A stretch of 34,996 bases of DNA from assembly GCA_016215025.1 (NCBI GenBank), contig JACRMI010000112.1:1-34996 (forward strand). Direction: 5' to 3'. The DNA comes from Chloroflexota bacterium (GTDB lineage: Bacteria > Chloroflexota > Anaerolineae > UBA4142). The notes under the pieces were generated by a model. It worked only from the letters and a program-made list of their open reading frames with translations. It was not told the origin of the DNA and searched no databases. Of the stretch, positions 24,042-30,814 are shown in pieces; position 1 is the first letter of the stretch; each line of letters starts with the position of its first letter. Made by a program: the position numbers and the translations under genes.

Positions 24042-24254
24042 GAGGACAGTAGCTTGTAGCCAAGCAATGTAGCTTGGGCATACAATTGTGCCTCGATGTA
24101 TTTTGTGCGAGCGTAGGATTGTTACCTTGCTATCGGCGTTGTTGCCGTGATCGCTTGATTCTTTTGTTACCGATCAGGCTAATGGCGTGGTCTCTCGGTA
24201 TTCTAAATCCCGTAGACCAATAAAACGGAAAATTCTACTCAAAGGAGAGACACA
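24042..24254 (+). promoter_or_regulatory. Long hairpin-rich 5' leader, possible cis-regulatory RNA
   Basis: This 213-base stretch has no ORF. It can form GCTTG (24052-24056) / CAAGC (24061-24065), or alternatively CCAAGC (24060-24065) / GCTTGG (24072-24077). Further stems are GGCA (24077-24080) / TGCC (24089-24092), GCCgTGATCG (24144-24153) / CGATCAGGC (24171-24179) and TGGTCT (24188-24193) / AGACCA (24214-24219). The Shine-Dalgarno sequence AAAGGAGAG (24241-24249) follows. The mutually exclusive first pair is reminiscent of switching leaders. No known riboswitch class is recognised. Confidence 0.4.
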
Positions 24255-25109
24255 ATGTCACAGATGACACGCCGAAAACTGCTTGTTCGTGGTTCACAGT
24301 TAGTCATCGGAACCGCTGTTGGAGCAGTCGCTTTGGAATCGATGGCTGGTTGGCAGAATCCACCGACGACGCCAACTCCTACTGTCCCCACAACCCCGCT
24401 GCCAGCGGGCACACCCACCCCAGCACCAACCGCCACGCCAGACCCCACTGGCTGGCCCTGGAAGTACACCAAGCTCGATCCCCAGATCGTCGCGCAAAAA
24501 GCATACGACTCGTATTATCAAGGCGGTTGCATGTTTGGCGCGTTTAACGCCATTATTGTCGCGCTCAGAGAAAACTTTGGCGCGCCTTACACAATGGTTC
24601 CAACGATGATGGCACGCTATGGCGAAGGCGGAGGCGTCGGCTGGGCAACGCTCTGCGGCGCGTTGAACGGTTCGGCACTCGCAATGAATTTGGTTCTCAA
24701 GGACTATTCGGCAACCATCAATGATCTTTTTTCCTGGTACACCAAGACCGCATTCCCCATCTTTAAGCCGGCTCAACCGAAAAAAGAAATTAGCGCAACA
24801 AGCGTTTCTAACTCGCCCCTTTGTCATGTTTCAGTGACCTTGTGGTGCGAGTCTGCCAAAGTCAAATCGGAATCGCCCGAACGTTCCGAACGTTGCGCGC
24901 GATTAACCGCCGACATCGCGTCGCAAGCCGTCCAATTACTCAACGACTATACAGACGGAAAATTCAAAGCAACCTACGTCGTGAACCCATCAGTTCAAAC
25001 GTGCGGCGTTTGTCACTTGAAGGGCGGCGTGATTGAAGATGCGCGCGGCAAGATGGACTGCGTGCAATGCCACACGGAACCCAGCTTGCCAACATCTCAT
25101 CCGAAATAA
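24255..25109 (+). CDS. Split-Soret cytochrome c homologue, Tat-exported, di-heme
   Basis: 284 residues. A Tat-type signal (TRRKLLVRGSQ then a hydrophobic segment) and a Thr/Pro-rich linker (about residues 36-66) precede a C_GCAxxG_C_C-type domain (GGCMFGAFNAI, Cys92; GEGGGVGWATLCGALNG, Cys134). Two c-type heme sites follow near the C-terminus: CGVCH (250-254) and CVQCH (269-273). This order matches Desulfovibrio split-Soret cytochrome c, a periplasmic di-heme redox protein whose partner is not known. Extra Cys190, Cys198 and Cys214 lie between. It is exported and probably matured by a cytochrome c maturation system encoded elsewhere. It is a single gene with its own promoter, long leader and terminator. 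Confidence 0.85.
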   Translation: MSQMTRRKLLVRGSQLVIGTAVGAVALESMAGWQNPPTTPTPTVPTTPLPAGTPTPAPTATPDPTGWPWKYTKLDPQIVAQKAYDSYYQGGCMFGAFNAIIVALRENFGAPYTMVPTMMARYGEGGGVGWATLCGALNGSALAMNLVLKDYSATINDLFSWYTKTAFPIFKPAQPKKEISATSVSNSPLCHVSVTLWCESAKVKSESPERSERCARLTADIASQAVQLLNDYTDGKFKATYVVNPSVQTCGVCHLKGGVIEDARGKMDCVQCHTEPSLPTSHPK

Positions 25110-25145
25110 ACGCAGATACGGAGCGATCAAGCCATTAACGCAAAC

Positions 25146-25178
25146 AGAGACCGAGCATTTCTGCCCGGTCTCTTTGTT
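25146..25178 (+). terminator. Terminator after the cytochrome gene
   Basis: AGAGACCG (25146-25153) pairs with CGGTCTCT (25166-25173), followed by TTGTTT. Confidence 0.8.
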
Positions 25179-25404
25179 TAAGAACCACTTGCAAAATTTT
25201 CTCAATCGGCAATATGTATAATCGATTACCTCGTCTGCACCAAACATTCGAACGAAATCAACATTCTGCGTCGATGTGGTCGCGATGATGTCGGTCAGTC
25301 AACTCATCGAACCGTTATAAACTCGCCGAACGCAAACAAAAACCGACCGTGAGAATAGTCACGGTCGGTTATACTACTTGCTTCATCTTTTTGAAAAACC
25401 CTAT
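25179..25404. other. Non-coding stretch with a strong hairpin, left of the mobile element
   Basis: No gene is seen here. The stretch holds one perfect hairpin, AACCGACCGTGA (25341-25352) / TCACGGTCGGTT (25359-25370), preceded by CGCAAACAAAAACCG. The hairpin after the cytochrome gene is preceded by the similar CGCAAACAGAGACCG, and the one at 23901 by CACAAACAAAGACCG. It may be an orphan terminator left from a gene displaced by the insertion. Confidence 0.5.
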
Positions 25405-25462
25405 TAGACTTTATGCGAAATAAGAGTATGCTAAGTGGTTGTTTCAGTAAGTTCATGTGGGG

Positions 25463-26317
25463 TTAGCAAAGCATTCGCAAACGCTCCTCCAAATCGGCGC
25501 GTGTGAATTTCCAGTTAAAGGGTCGCGCTGTGCGATTGTAGAAGGTCTGAAATTCCATCAATCGCTCTTCGAGATATTCCAGGTCACGAAAGTCATTCGG
25601 CGTCAAGACCTTCCGTTGCAAGATCGAGAAATATAACTCGATTTGATTGAGCCATGAGGCGTGCGTCGGCAAGTAATGCAACATCACCTTGGGATGATTC
25701 TGTGCGACCCAGGTCGGGAAGGTGTTCGGATGTTGCGATGTGCCATTGTCCAAAATGAAGTGGATTCGTTTCGCCGACGAGTACGGTTCGCAGGTGAATA
25801 GTTCATTCACGAAAGCTTCGGTTTCGGCGCGTCGCTTGCGGGCATAGCAGCGTCCCCAGACACGACCGCCGTGCACATCCAGGCACGCCAACAAATTCAG
25901 CGCACCTTGGCGCTCATATTCATGCTCAACCAATTGCGGGTGACCGCTTCGCGGTGGTATCGACGGATGTCGGCGCTCGCGCGCTTGAATACTCGTTTTT
26001 TGATCGAAGCTCAAGACACGCTTCGCGTCCCGCGCCCGCAACGCACGCTCTTCAAAAGTGCCTTGATACAGGTCTAAAATTGGGCTGGCTTTGACGAGAA
26101 ACTGCGGATCGCGCGGGAAGAGCCAGGTACGATGATACCACGGACGAATCGCATCTTCATCTAAAATCGTCCACAGTTTGCCGATGCTGATATGCTCGAC
26201 GACTTCCTGTTTGATCAGATAAGCTTGCAACTCAGTCAGACTGAGCCGACTGAACGGCAACTTGAGTTTATAGGGCAGCTCACAGGCGGTGGCTTTGATG
26301 GTGGCGATCTGTGTCGG
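25463..26317 (-). CDS. IS630-family transposase, catalytic part (frame 2)
   Basis: The catalytic domain of a DDE transposase of the IS630 type. Acidic residues are visible in KRVLSFDQKT (first Asp), IHFILDNGTSQHPN (second Asp) and ASWLNQIELYFS (Glu). The frame is joined to the HTH part by a +1 shift at a TTTTTTCCCCC tract (minus strand, 26326-26316). Translation after the shift reads PTQIATIKATACELP and continues to the TAA at 25463-25465. A TTG at 26260 could start a shorter independent product. Whether the shift is programmed or a mutation cannot be settled here. Confidence 0.8.
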   Translation of the reverse strand, partial: PTQIATIKATACELPYKLKLPFSRLSLTELQAYLIKQEVVEHISIGKLWTILDEDAIRPWYHRTWLFPRDPQFLVKASPILDLYQGTFEERALRARDAKRVLSFDQKTSIQARERRHPSIPPRSGHPQLVEHEYERQGALNLLACLDVHGGRVWGRCYARKRRAETEAFVNELFTCEPYSSAKRIHFILDNGTSQHPNTFPTWVAQNHPKVMLHYLPTHASWLNQIELYFSILQRKVLTPNDFRDLEYLEERLMEFQTFYNRTARPFNWKFTRADLEERLRMLC

Positions 26318-26594
26318 GGGAAAAAATCGGTGGTCGCCCCGAGCGCAGGTGATCGTCCAAATGAAAACGGTGAACCGCCCAATCTTTCCGCCATTTGAAA
26401 ACGGTGTTGGGATGCGCGTCGATTTGACGACTCAGTTCTGGATTTGAAATGTCGGGTTGTTCTGCGAGCGCCAAGACCATTTTGGCGCGTTGCACTTGAA
26501 CATGCGGTGCTTGGTGGCAAGCGGCCAAGTGATGCGCCTCTTCAATCTGTTCAGTTGTAAAAGTTGGTTGATATTTTGGTGTGGGTCCAGACAT
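26280..26594 (-). CDS. IS630-family transposase, N-terminal HTH part (frame 1)
   Basis: 104 residues with the helix-turn-helix part of an IS630 transposase: HHLAACHQAPHVQVQRAKM followed by SNPELSRQIDAHPNTVFKWR and the hinge RSGRPPIFSP. The ATG (26592-26594) has CAGGAG 8 bases upstream. Beyond the T6C5 tract this frame runs into an unrelated tail and stops at 26280; the catalytic domain continues in the next frame. The two parts together equal a normal transposase length. Confidence 0.78.
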   Translation of the reverse strand: MSGPTPKYQPTFTTEQIEEAHHLAACHQAPHVQVQRAKMVLALAEQPDISNPELSRQIDAHPNTVFKWRKDWAVHRFHLDDHLRSGRPPIFSPDTDRHHQSHRL

Positions 26595-26696
26595 CGCCGC
26601 GCTCCTGGGTCATGAGATACTGCAATTGTATTCCCTTGACCCGTTTCGAGCAATGCCGGAACCCCACACGAATTTACTGAAAGAACCACTAAGTGC

Positions 26697-27419
26697 ATGC
26701 TCACGTATTACGAACTGAAACGCAATCGGCGTCAGTTTCTTGCACTCACAGGGTTGACACCGAAAGAATTCCAATTGCTTGTGCCGGCTTTTGAGCGCGC
26801 GTATAGGCGTCACTTTCCCGCCACACATACCTTAAGCGGGACCAAGCGTCAGCGGAAATGTGGTGGAGGTCGCAAAACATCCTTGGACAGTCCAGAACAA
26901 AAATTACTGTTTGCCTTGGTCTATCTCAAAACCTATCCGCTCCAAGCTTTGTTGGGCGAAGTCTTTGAGCTCAGTCAATCGCGTGCCAATCGCTGGATTC
27001 ATCAACTCTTGCCGGTGTTACAGCGTGCCCTCACAGAGGTGGGCGTCCGTCCTGTCCGCGATCCACGCCAGTTTGCGCGCCACGAGCGACGCACCGGTGA
27101 ACCCTTGGATTTGATCATCGATGGCACCGAACGACGCCGTCAACGCCCCAAAAACCCTGAAAAACAGGCACTGTATTACAGTGGGCGCAAGAAAACCCAT
27201 AGCGATAGAAATGTCGTGATTGCGACTCGGAAAACCAAACGCATCGGTTATTTGAGCCATACCTATGCCGGCAAGACGCAAGACAAGAAGATCGTGGATC
27301 AGGAACGCATTGCTTATCCACGTGGAACCAGGTTGCACCAAGATACCGGCTTTCAGGGGTATGCCCCGCGCGGCTGTGAGATTTACCAACCGAAAAAAAA
27401 CCTAAAAAGCGTGAACTGA
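26697..27419 (+). CDS. IS5-family transposase, first frame
   Basis: 240 residues of a DDE_Tnp_4-type transposase. An N-terminal helical/HTH region (FLALTGLTPKEFQLLVPAF; SQSRANRWIHQLLP) is followed by catalytic Asp residues in LIIDGTERRRQRP and HQDTGFQG. The frame ends shortly after an A8 tract (27393-27400) at the TGA 27417-27419. The conserved Glu-containing C-terminus lies in the -1 frame (27398-27622). The IS630 insertion lies 6 bases upstream of the ATG and has cut off the native 5' end, so expression is probably altered. Confidence 0.82.
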   Translation: MLTYYELKRNRRQFLALTGLTPKEFQLLVPAFERAYRRHFPATHTLSGTKRQRKCGGGRKTSLDSPEQKLLFALVYLKTYPLQALLGEVFELSQSRANRWIHQLLPVLQRALTEVGVRPVRDPRQFARHERRTGEPLDLIIDGTERRRQRPKNPEKQALYYSGRKKTHSDRNVVIATRKTKRIGYLSHTYAGKTQDKKIVDQERIAYPRGTRLHQDTGFQGYAPRGCEIYQPKKNLKSVN

Positions 27420-27622
27420 GACCGGCGGACAAGCGACGCAATCGTCGCATCTCCCGTGTGCGCGTCCGGGTGGAACATGCCATCGCCGGGGTCAAACGCG
27501 CGCGGATTGTCAAAGATGTGTTGCGAAACCGTAAAGCGAATTTCTCGGATTCTGCGATGGAGATCGCGTGCAGTTTGCAAAACTGGCGTGTGCGATACCG
27601 CAAGCGTCGTTTGAGATGGTGA
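27398..27622 (+). CDS. IS5-family transposase, C-terminal part in the -1 frame
   Basis: After a -1 slip on the A8 tract (27393-27400) the reading continues as KPKKRELRPADKRRNRR and through RVEHAIAGVKRARI, which carries the third catalytic residue (Glu), to the TGA at 27620-27622. The joined product would be about 308 residues, a usual size for this transposase type. It has no convincing independent start or ribosome binding site, so it makes sense only as a frameshift product or a broken gene. Confidence 0.72.
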   Translation, partial: KPKKRELRPADKRRNRRISRVRVRVEHAIAGVKRARIVKDVLRNRKANFSDSAMEIACSLQNWRVRYRKRRLRW

Positions 27623-27650
27623 CTCAAAAAGTTATTTCGCATAAAGTCTA

Positions 27651-27678
27651 TTGACAAAACAAGAGATTATGGTAGAAT
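27651..27678 (+). promoter_or_regulatory. Promoter of the HTH-sensor operon, abutting the IS end
   Basis: TTGACA (27651-27656), 16-bp spacer, TAGAAT (27673-27678). The -35 box begins at the base right after the terminal inverted repeat of the IS5-family element. Confidence 0.65.
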
Positions 27679-27710
27679 CGCCGTCAGATTCTGATAGATT
27701 TGGATGAGCG

Positions 27711-28358
27711 ATGAGTAGCCACCCACCCCTTGAGTCTAGTGAATGGCTCACGTTGGGCAATGCCAGCAAACAATTAGGTGTTAGCCCTGCCACTTTGCGC
27801 CAATGGGCAGACAAAGGCAAGGTTCGTTCGTTCCGCACTCCCGGCGGTCATCGGCGTTTCAACATCACCGAAATGCAATCGATGGTTGCCACTCATTCCT
27901 CCGCACATGTCACGCGCCAAGTCGAACTCCTCATCCACAGCGCCCTCGGACGCGCTCGACTCGAAATTGCATCGGGCCGCCTCGAGGATGAATCCTGGCA
28001 TCGCAATCTTTCACCTGCCTCCAGAGAGCAACATCGCCAGTTGGGTCAACAATTGATGGCGCTGTTGCTGCAATCCTTGCGTCAAGAAAAAGCTGAATCC
28101 GTTTTGACGAATCAAGCCCGCGGGCTGGGCAAAGAATATGCGCGCATCAGCGCCGAACATGAGATCGCACTGGCAGATACTTTGCGGGCATTTTTATTTT
28201 TCCGTGATTACATCATCGAAAGCTTGATCGAATTATCCGAAGCCGGGAACAAAGCGGGATTGGACATTGTCGACATTTACCGCAAGCTAAATCACTTGGT
28301 CAACGAAATGCTGCTGGCGATGATCGCTAATCATACGGGAGACCAACGGCGCACATGA
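27711..28358 (+). CDS. HTH (MerR/excisionase-like) regulator with helical sensor-like domain
   Basis: 215 residues. Residues about 12-56 form a MerR/excisionase-type HTH with wing: WLTLGNASKQLGVSPATLRQ, WADKGKV and TPGGHRRF. Residues about 70-207 are almost wholly helical (EIALADTLRAFLFFRDYIIE; VDIYRKLNHLVNEMLLAMI) and resemble the RsbR N-terminal/globin-like sensor fold seen in Chloroflexota one-component regulators. This second assignment is tentative. It lacks an N-terminal membrane span, so it is cytoplasmic. Its stop overlaps the start of the next small gene (ATGA), so the two are translationally coupled. A strong promoter lies 33 bases ahead. DNA target and signal are unknown. Confidence 0.75.
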   Translation: MSSHPPLESSEWLTLGNASKQLGVSPATLRQWADKGKVRSFRTPGGHRRFNITEMQSMVATHSSAHVTRQVELLIHSALGRARLEIASGRLEDESWHRNLSPASREQHRQLGQQLMALLLQSLRQEKAESVLTNQARGLGKEYARISAEHEIALADTLRAFLFFRDYIIESLIELSEAGNKAGLDIVDIYRKLNHLVNEMLLAMIANHTGDQRRT

Positions 28359-28525
28359 GCACTCCTAACCCGCCGGACCATCGCCCGCACACGCGTCGCG
28401 CGCCCACCCAGTCGATGTTGTACGATCGCATTCTGCCACTGCTCTTTATCGTGCTCGGACTAGTCATGACGACCTTGATCGTCATCGCTGCTGCTGTGCT
28501 TTTGGGTTTAATTCAATATCGATAA
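28355..28525 (+). CDS. Small single-pass membrane protein, 56 residues
   Basis: Not recognised. The ATG overlaps the TGA of the regulator gene (ATGA). The first 25 residues are polar and rich in Pro, His and Arg (positively charged, so predicted to stay inside). One strong membrane segment then covers about residues 29-53 (LPLLFIVLGLVMTTLIVIA onward), and the chain ends in IQYR. Size and position suggest a small membrane partner of the regulator or of the following multi-span protein. Overlap with its neighbour is the main evidence that it is a gene. Confidence 0.65.
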   Translation: MSTPNPPDHRPHTRRAPTQSMLYDRILPLLFIVLGLVMTTLIVIAAAVLLGLIQYR

Positions 28526-28551
28526 AAAATTTGTGGAAGGAGTTAATTGAA

Positions 28552-29280
28552 ATGGACTTGAATGAAATTGTCCCAATGCTTTCGTCCGCAGTCATGATCG
28601 CTTTTGCGCTCGATGTGTTCCGCCGATTTGCGCGCCGCCCCACTCACACGCACCTGCTCGTCTGGGGAATCGGTCTAGCGATGTTTGCGCTGGGAACGGT
28701 GTCTGAAATCATTCTCAATCTCACCTGGAGCGAGGTAGCGTTCCGGTCCTGGTATCTCTTTGGCGCAATTCTGACCGCTGCCTGGATCGGTCAAGGAACG
28801 CTTTATCTACTTGTTCGCCGACCCTGGGTCAAGATCGTGACGATCGTTCTTACCGTGGCGAGTTTCGGCGTGGCGATATGGCTCTGGGCGACTCCGATCG
28901 TCGCGTCAGGATTTCATCTCGGCACACCAATCAGTTTGCAATACGGCGACATTTTGCTCAAGGGCGTTCCTGTCCGATTATCGACGATCCCATTCAACAT
29001 CTACGGGACCGTCACATTGGTCGGCGGCGCGTTATGGTCGGGTTATCTCTTTTGGCGCAAGCGCGTTTTGCCTAATCGCGTTATTGGCAATGTGTTGATT
29101 GCGGCTGGTGCACTCTCTGTGGCGACGGCAAGCACACTCGCACGATTGGGCAATGGCAGTTTTCTTTTCGTAGGTGAACTATTTGCGGCTCTGTTGATGT
29201 ATGCAGGATTCGTTCTCGCTAGTCAGCCAGCCGCCGTCGAAGGAAAAACACCGCAAGGGCAAGCTGTTCAAGCGGAATAG
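28552..29280 (+). CDS. Multi-pass membrane protein, 242 residues
   Basis: Not recognised. There are about seven hydrophobic segments, spaced over the whole length, with short loops (FRRFARRPTHTH, VRRPWVK, FWRKRVLPNR) that are positively charged and so probably inside. No catalytic motif is visible. The shape resembles the 7-TM sensor modules of some signal proteins but lacks any output domain. ATG 28552 is chosen since GGAAGGAG stands 10 bases upstream. It follows the 56-residue protein by 26 bases, so it is the third gene of the regulator operon, and its tail is soluble and Gln/Glu-rich. Confidence 0.7.
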   Translation: MDLNEIVPMLSSAVMIAFALDVFRRFARRPTHTHLLVWGIGLAMFALGTVSEIILNLTWSEVAFRSWYLFGAILTAAWIGQGTLYLLVRRPWVKIVTIVLTVASFGVAIWLWATPIVASGFHLGTPISLQYGDILLKGVPVRLSTIPFNIYGTVTLVGGALWSGYLFWRKRVLPNRVIGNVLIAAGALSVATASTLARLGNGSFLFVGELFAALLMYAGFVLASQPAAVEGKTPQGQAVQAE

Positions 29281-29354
29281 AAACTCCGGTCTTGGCATTA
29301 CGAGTAGCGTTGATTGGAAATTGAAAAGCGACGGAACCGCTTCGCGTCCATCGG

Positions 29355-29427
29355 AGACCGAGATTGCTTCGTCGCTCTACACTTATTATTGACAACACTT
29401 GTCCGCGCCGCTTCTCGCAATGACATC
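29355..29427. repeat. Intergenic repeat (GAGATTGCTTCGTCG ... CTCGCAATGACA)
   Basis: Same ordered words as at 19161-19215, with a different middle. It lies between the convergent membrane-protein gene and the histidine kinase gene; no clear terminator is seen in this gap. Confidence 0.55.
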
Positions 29428-30814
29428 ATGTCGGCAACGTAAACCAAAACGTTGTGCCTTTTCCGTTTTCGCTTTCCACGCCAATTGCGCCACCATGTGC
29501 CACAATCAATTGTTTCGCAATGGCAAGTCCCAAGCCTGCGCCACCGCCGGAACGTGAACGTGATTTATCACCGCGCCAAAAACGCTCAAACACGTGAGGC
29601 AAATTCTCCGGCGAAATCCCCTGCCCTGTGTCATGCACGCGTACGGTAACTTCAGAGCCATTGTGTGACGCCTGGACCGTGATCGTTCCATTCGGCGGCG
29701 TATACCGCAACGCATTCCCTACCAAATTTCGCAAGACCTGCCCAATGCGTTGAGCATCTATATTTGTCTTGGGTAACCCGTTGGTAATCTCCGATTTGAG
29801 CGTGAGATTCTGCTCCACCGCTTGCACTTGAAACGCATCGACTGTTTTTACGATGAGCGCGCCCAAATCGGTTGACTCGCGCGCAATCTTGAGTTGTCCT
29901 GCGTCGGCGAGTGCCAGCTCACGCAAATCGTCCACCAAGCGCGTGAGCAAAATCGTTTCGTCGTGAATCAACGCGATTTGCTCCGTCGTCAGCGGAAACA
30001 CGCCGTCGATCATGCCTTCGAGTTGTCCCTGAATTACGCCGAGGGGATTTCGTAATTCGTGTGCGATATCGGCAATCATGTTTTGCCGCGCATCCTCTGA
30101 CTGTGCCAAACTATCCGCCATCGCGTTAAACGCGCGCCCGACCTGCCCCACTTCGTCATCACGCGGTCTCACAATTCGCGCCGCCAAATTTCCCTGCGCA
30201 ATCTTATTGGATACAGTCGCCAACTCATGTAATGGCGCTGTGATTTGATAGAAAAGGACAAAACCCAGCACGAGCGCTACTAACCCCGCTACTGACCCGG
30301 CAATCAATAACGAGAGATTGGCGCGCAGCAAGAAATCTTGTTGTTGCGCATCCAGTGCGCCCGCGCCCGGTACTGCTGCAATCAACGTACCGACCACTTG
30401 TCCATTCGCTTCGATCGGAATTCCAGTTGCGGTTTGAGCGGTCGGCAATCGTTGCCCCACCGCCGCACCCTCGCGCGAAGCAATGACGATGCCATTTACG
30501 TCGACAATTGTTAGCGGACCTGACATCATCCCCATGACTCCGCGATTGCGCGCTGCCGAGCCCATCATCGGCATCATTTGCGAATTGGGCAACGCGATGA
30601 ACCGATCGACCCCTTGCCAACTGCCGCGCGCCGAATAGTACGCGCCCAGTTCGTAGGCGATCTGATCGAGTTGCGTCATCTGTCCGCGAAACATCAATGC
30701 TTGGAATTCCCTCGTCGTCGTTTGATTGACCACGACAAAGATAATGGCGATGGCGATAAGAATAACCAGCACAAAGGCTGCCATCAAGCGGATGAACAAG
30801 CTCTTGAACTTCAC
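29426..30814 (-). CDS. Sensor histidine kinase
   Basis: 462 residues. A first membrane span (about 8-30), an extracellular part up to about 165 and a second span (about 166-190) lead to HAMP (ITAPLHELATVSNKIAQGNL), HisKA with phospho-acceptor His252 (ADIAHELRNPLG) and a HATPase domain (N-box NALRYTPPNG, G-boxes DTGQGI and GGAGLGLAI). The extracellular part has Met-rich stretches (SQMMPMMGS, GVMGMMSG), which may bear on the signal. It starts with GTG overlapping the stop of the response regulator gene (GTGA), with GGAGG upstream. It therefore forms a two-component pair with the gene at 30811-31497. Confidence 0.95.
   Translation of the reverse strand: MKFKSLFIRLMAAFVLVILIAIAIIFVVVNQTTTREFQALMFRGQMTQLDQIAYELGAYYSARGSWQGVDRFIALPNSQMMPMMGSAARNRGVMGMMSGPLTIVDVNGIVIASREGAAVGQRLPTAQTATGIPIEANGQVVGTLIAAVPGAGALDAQQQDFLLRANLSLLIAGSVAGLVALVLGFVLFYQITAPLHELATVSNKIAQGNLAARIVRPRDDEVGQVGRAFNAMADSLAQSEDARQNMIADIAHELRNPLGVIQGQLEGMIDGVFPLTTEQIALIHDETILLTRLVDDLRELALADAGQLKIARESTDLGALIVKTVDAFQVQAVEQNLTLKSEITNGLPKTNIDAQRIGQVLRNLVGNALRYTPPNGTITVQASHNGSEVTVRVHDTGQGISPENLPHVFERFWRGDKSRSRSGGGAGLGLAIAKQLIVAHGGAIGVESENGKGTTFWFTLPT

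Larger units (their letters stand above)
25434..26689. mobile_element. IS630-family element nested inside the IS5-family element
   Basis: A 1256-bp insertion between two TA dinucleotides (25432-25433 and 26690-26691), as expected for the TA target of IS630/Tc1 elements. Imperfect inverted repeats: the left end reads AGTGGTTGTTTCAGTAAG and continues to GTGGGGTT; the right end complement reads GTGGTTCTTTCAGTAAAT and continues to GTGGGGTT. The rejoined target GTATGC-TA-AGTGCATGC restores the 5' region of the outer transposase gene. Confidence 0.8.
25405..27650. mobile_element. IS5-family element (about 990 bp) interrupted by an IS630-family element
   Basis: Perfect 19-bp terminal inverted repeats TAGACTTTATGCGAAATAA (25405-25423) and its complement (27632-27650) bound the element. 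Removing the inner insertion (25434-26689) and one TA leaves about 988 bp, the normal size for this group. The outer TA at each end could be the target duplication, which with a two-frame transposase fits IS427-like members of the IS5 family (established family traits; assignment inferred). Confidence 0.85.

Noticed and set aside
24042..24254. Match of the cytochrome leader to the c-di-GMP-I (GEMM) riboswitch because of GTTACCGAT
   Set aside because: The conserved GCACAGGGCAAAC and AAGCC parts are missing, so only a short word is shared.
25871..26398. Short plus-strand open frames across the IS630 transposase
   Set aside because: They are antisense to the transposase and have no ribosome binding sites or recognisable domains.
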